NCBI GenBank assembly: GCA_043770215.1 | Contig: JAYVIQ010000096.1 | Location: 1-15,486, forward strand | Reading direction: 5' to 3' | Length of the DNA stretch: 15,486 bases | Source of the DNA: JAYVIQ01 sp043770215 | GTDB lineage: Bacteria > Bacteroidota > Bacteroidia > Cytophagales > JAAEPT01 | Part shown: piece by piece, positions 14,184 to 15,486 of the stretch | Numbering within the stretch: the first letter of the stretch is position 1 | Layout: each line of letters starts with the position of its first letter | Translations under genes and position numbers: made by a program | Notes under the pieces: generated by a model | Database searches by the model: none | What the model was told of the DNA's origin: nothing | Seen by the model: the letters and a program-made list of their open reading frames with translations, nothing else

Positions 14184-15052
14184 TGTTTTGTCATAATATC
14201 ATTAAACATCATTGCAAATAGCTCACTAGAACTTTTATCTACCAAGTCTGTACCCTCCAATTCGTCTTCTTGCTCTTCATCAGAGCCATCTTTCAAAACA
14301 TCAAGGGGTGAAGAAACATGTCTATAAATAGACCATTTGCTGTCATTGTACTCTAAAGACGTTAAGTTTTCTACCCAATCTCCAGAATTTAGGTACATTA
14401 TCTCTCCTTTAAAATTAGATAGCATCTTTATTTCTGGTCTATGTATATGCCCACATACTACATAATCATACAAGTTGTTTATACCAAAATCTGCTGTTGT
14501 TTGCTCAAAATCATTTATGAATTTTACAGCCCCTTTTACACTATCTTTTATTGTTTTAGAGAAAGAAACTTTTCTAAGGCCTATTAAATTAGAGCAAAAG
14601 TTTACAAATGCGTTTACTAAGATTAGTGTATCATATCCAATTGCACCTGCTTTTGTAAGCCATCTTGAATTTTTCATAGTGAAATCAAAGACGTCTCCAT
14701 GGAAAAATAATGCTTTTTTATCCCCTAATTCTAGACTTAGTTTATTCTTAATGGATAAACTTCCAATTTCAAAACCATTAAACTTTCTGAGCATTTCATC
14801 ATGATTGCCACAGATATAATGCACCGGAATTCCTTTGGATATCCAACTAAAAATATGTTTAACTATTTTCATATGAGACTTTGGCCAATATCTTTTATTA
14901 AACTGCCAAATATCTATAACATCACCATTCAGAATAACAACCTCTGGCTTGATGCTCTTTAAATAAACTAATAACTCTGTAGCATGGCATCCATAGGTGC
15001 CAAGATGTAAGTCTGAAAGAACTAATATTTCTACTCTTCTTTTTTTAGACAT
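14180..15052 (-). CDS. PlcP-like metallophosphoesterase (often annotated UDP-2,3-diacylglucosamine diphosphatase)
   Basis: A 290-residue calcineurin-like phosphoesterase with a complete two-metal site: D14-x-H16 in SDLHLGTYGC, GDVID (43-47), GNHDE (82-86), HGDVFD (118-123) and GHIH (201-204), ending with YLNSGDWVENLTSLE (220-234). The wording HLGTxGCxA, Y/W-WPKSH, NHDEMLR and GDWVE matches the PlcP group of alphaproteobacteria and marine Bacteroidota more closely than typical LpxH. PlcP hydrolyses membrane phospholipid to diacylglycerol when phosphate is scarce. A helical segment (about 140-155) may touch the membrane. The last 45 residues form an acidic extension (DEEQEDELEGTD, 258-269) beyond the fold. 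First gene of the operon; the glycosyltransferase overlaps its stop. No confident promoter or Pho box was found upstream. An LpxH-type lipid A role is the main alternative. Confidence 0.85.
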   Translation of the reverse strand: MSKKRRVEILVLSDLHLGTYGCHATELLVYLKSIKPEVVILNGDVIDIWQFNKRYWPKSHMKIVKHIFSWISKGIPVHYICGNHDEMLRKFNGFEIGSLSIKNKLSLELGDKKALFFHGDVFDFTMKNSRWLTKAGAIGYDTLILVNAFVNFCSNLIGLRKVSFSKTIKDSVKGAVKFINDFEQTTADFGINNLYDYVVCGHIHRPEIKMLSNFKGEIMYLNSGDWVENLTSLEYNDSKWSIYRHVSSPLDVLKDGSDEEQEDELEGTDLVDKSSSELFAMMFNDIMTKQ

Positions 15053-15394
15053 TTTTAAGTAGTTTTAAATGGCGATTTCAACTCTTTTAATAAAAATGAC
15101 AACAAGTAATGTTTTACATTATTTATTGAGTTAAAAAAGTTAAAAAGAAACCTAAAGTTCTTTTTTGAAATAGGATTATCTAACCTTATTTCGAAATGTT
15201 TGACTGGAAAAATAGATGACACTTGCATAAATTAACTTTCATTAGTTTATACAAATTTCGTAGCCAAAAGTTAATTGGCTGTTATGCAAGCGTTATTATT
15301 CTACCAACGAATGTTATCTATTAATAGAATTAATTTCACTATTTTTTAACATAGCGATTGGTTTATTAATCCATTGCTAAGTTATAAATAGGGT
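15053..15394. other. Intergenic stretch with inverted repeats upstream of the PlcP-like operon
   Basis: No gene is supported. It should contain the leftward promoter of the 15052 operon, but no TAnnTTTG element is obvious. An imperfect stem (about 15162-15173 with 15184-15196, TTTTGAAATAGG against CCTTATTTCGAAA) and the larger repeat at 15222-15290 are the visible structure. Confidence 0.5.
15222..15290. repeat. Asymmetric inverted repeat, 18-bp arms with a 6-nt bulge
   Basis: CTTGCATAA plus ATTAACTTT (15222-15239, contiguous) is exactly complementary to AAAGTTAAT (15267-15275) and TTATGCAAG (15282-15290), which are separated by TGGCTG (15276-15281). An alternative 6-bp stem, AGCCAA (15262-15267) with TTGGCT (15275-15280), uses the bulge. 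No T run follows, so it is not a simple terminator. Confidence 0.75.
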
Positions 15395-15413
15395 CTACTG
15401 AAAAAGTAAACCC
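15391..15413. repeat. Short inverted repeat, possible insertion-sequence end
   Basis: GGGTCTAC (15391-15398) pairs with GTAAACCC (15406-15413) with one mismatch around TGAAAAA. It surrounds the stop codon of the leftward open frame that enters from the window end, an arrangement common at insertion-sequence termini; it could equally be a small hairpin terminator. Confidence 0.4.
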
Positions 15414-15486
15414 TGATTATTTTTATACTTCAAAATAAAGTAAAACCATAGGAGTACCCTCCTTGACAAATTAGCCAAGTTGAGTA
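15395..15486 (-). CDS. C-terminal end of an unidentified protein, possibly a transposase (runs off the window)
   Basis: The - strand frame is open from the window edge for about 30 codons and ends at TAG (15397-15395). Its end reads ANLSRRVLLWFYFILKYKNN followed by QGLLFQ, basic and hydrophobic. The stop lies inside the short inverted repeat, which hints at an insertion sequence lying mostly outside the window. No family-specific motif is in view, so the frame could also be chance. Confidence 0.3.
   Translation of the reverse strand, partial: LNLANLSRRVLLWFYFILKYKNNQGLLFQ

Noticed and set aside
14180..15052. Plain LpxH annotation for the phosphoesterase
   Set aside because: The motif wording (HLGTxGC, WPKSH, GDWVE) and the overlapping glycosyltransferase fit the PlcP group better; LpxH remains an alternative rather than the call.
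15096..15101. Pho box for the PlcP-like operon
   Set aside because: Only one TGTCAT half-site occurs on the - strand; without a second spaced copy it is expected by chance.
15222..15290. Integron attC recombination site
   Set aside because: GTTATGC and a one-sided bulge recall attC, but the left arm reads GCATAAA rather than ending in AAC, and no integrase or cassette array is seen.

Overview
The window reads as a chromosomal segment of a low-GC member of the Bacteroidota, probably a flavobacterium or close relative. Four things point there: a secreted protein ending in a type IX secretion (T9SS) sorting domain; promoters of the Bacteroidota form (TTG, about 20 nt, TAnnTTTG); A-rich leaders in place of Shine-Dalgarno sites; and a dimeric-type glycyl-tRNA synthetase of Bacteroidota character. 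Genus cannot be fixed from the sequence. No CRISPR array, tRNA, rRNA or complete mobile element is visible.

Left part, + strand (1-8534). The window opens inside rodA, the SEDS cell-wall polymerase gene. After it lies an orphan transcription unit (about 1067-1196): a good promoter, three hairpins (the first and third carry the same 12-nt core, GGAGTGGTTACC) and a strong terminator. This looks like a small non-coding RNA. Next come AT-rich hairpins and a 169-bp element with 25-bp inverted ends that encloses a structured core resembling a repeat common in Bacteroidota. A secreted glycine-rich, collagen-like protein of unknown role follows, then glyS with its own terminator. A 1155-residue secreted multidomain protein comes last: a glucose/sorbosone dehydrogenase-type propeller, Ig-like domains, two CBM6 carbohydrate-binding modules and a T9SS tail.

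Right part, - strand (15052 down to 8635). Two tight operons and one single gene are seen. The first operon (15052-11761) encodes a PlcP-like metallophosphoesterase, a MurG-like glycosyltransferase and a family 1 glycoside hydrolase, with overlaps or gaps of 4 and 2 nt. Known PlcP plus glycosyltransferase pairs swap phospholipid for glycolipid, so membrane lipid remodelling is the leading hypothesis; the glycosidase as a third member is unusual. Next is a short WxcM/FdtA-type cupin whose usual catalytic histidines are replaced. The second operon (10975-8635) encodes a FemAB/GNAT-like acyltransferase, a small exported protein and an HTTM-like multispanning membrane protein, all joined by 4-nt ATGA overlaps.

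The right edge (15053-15486) holds a long asymmetric inverted repeat and an open frame running off the window end. The frame stops inside a short inverted repeat and may be the edge of an insertion sequence.
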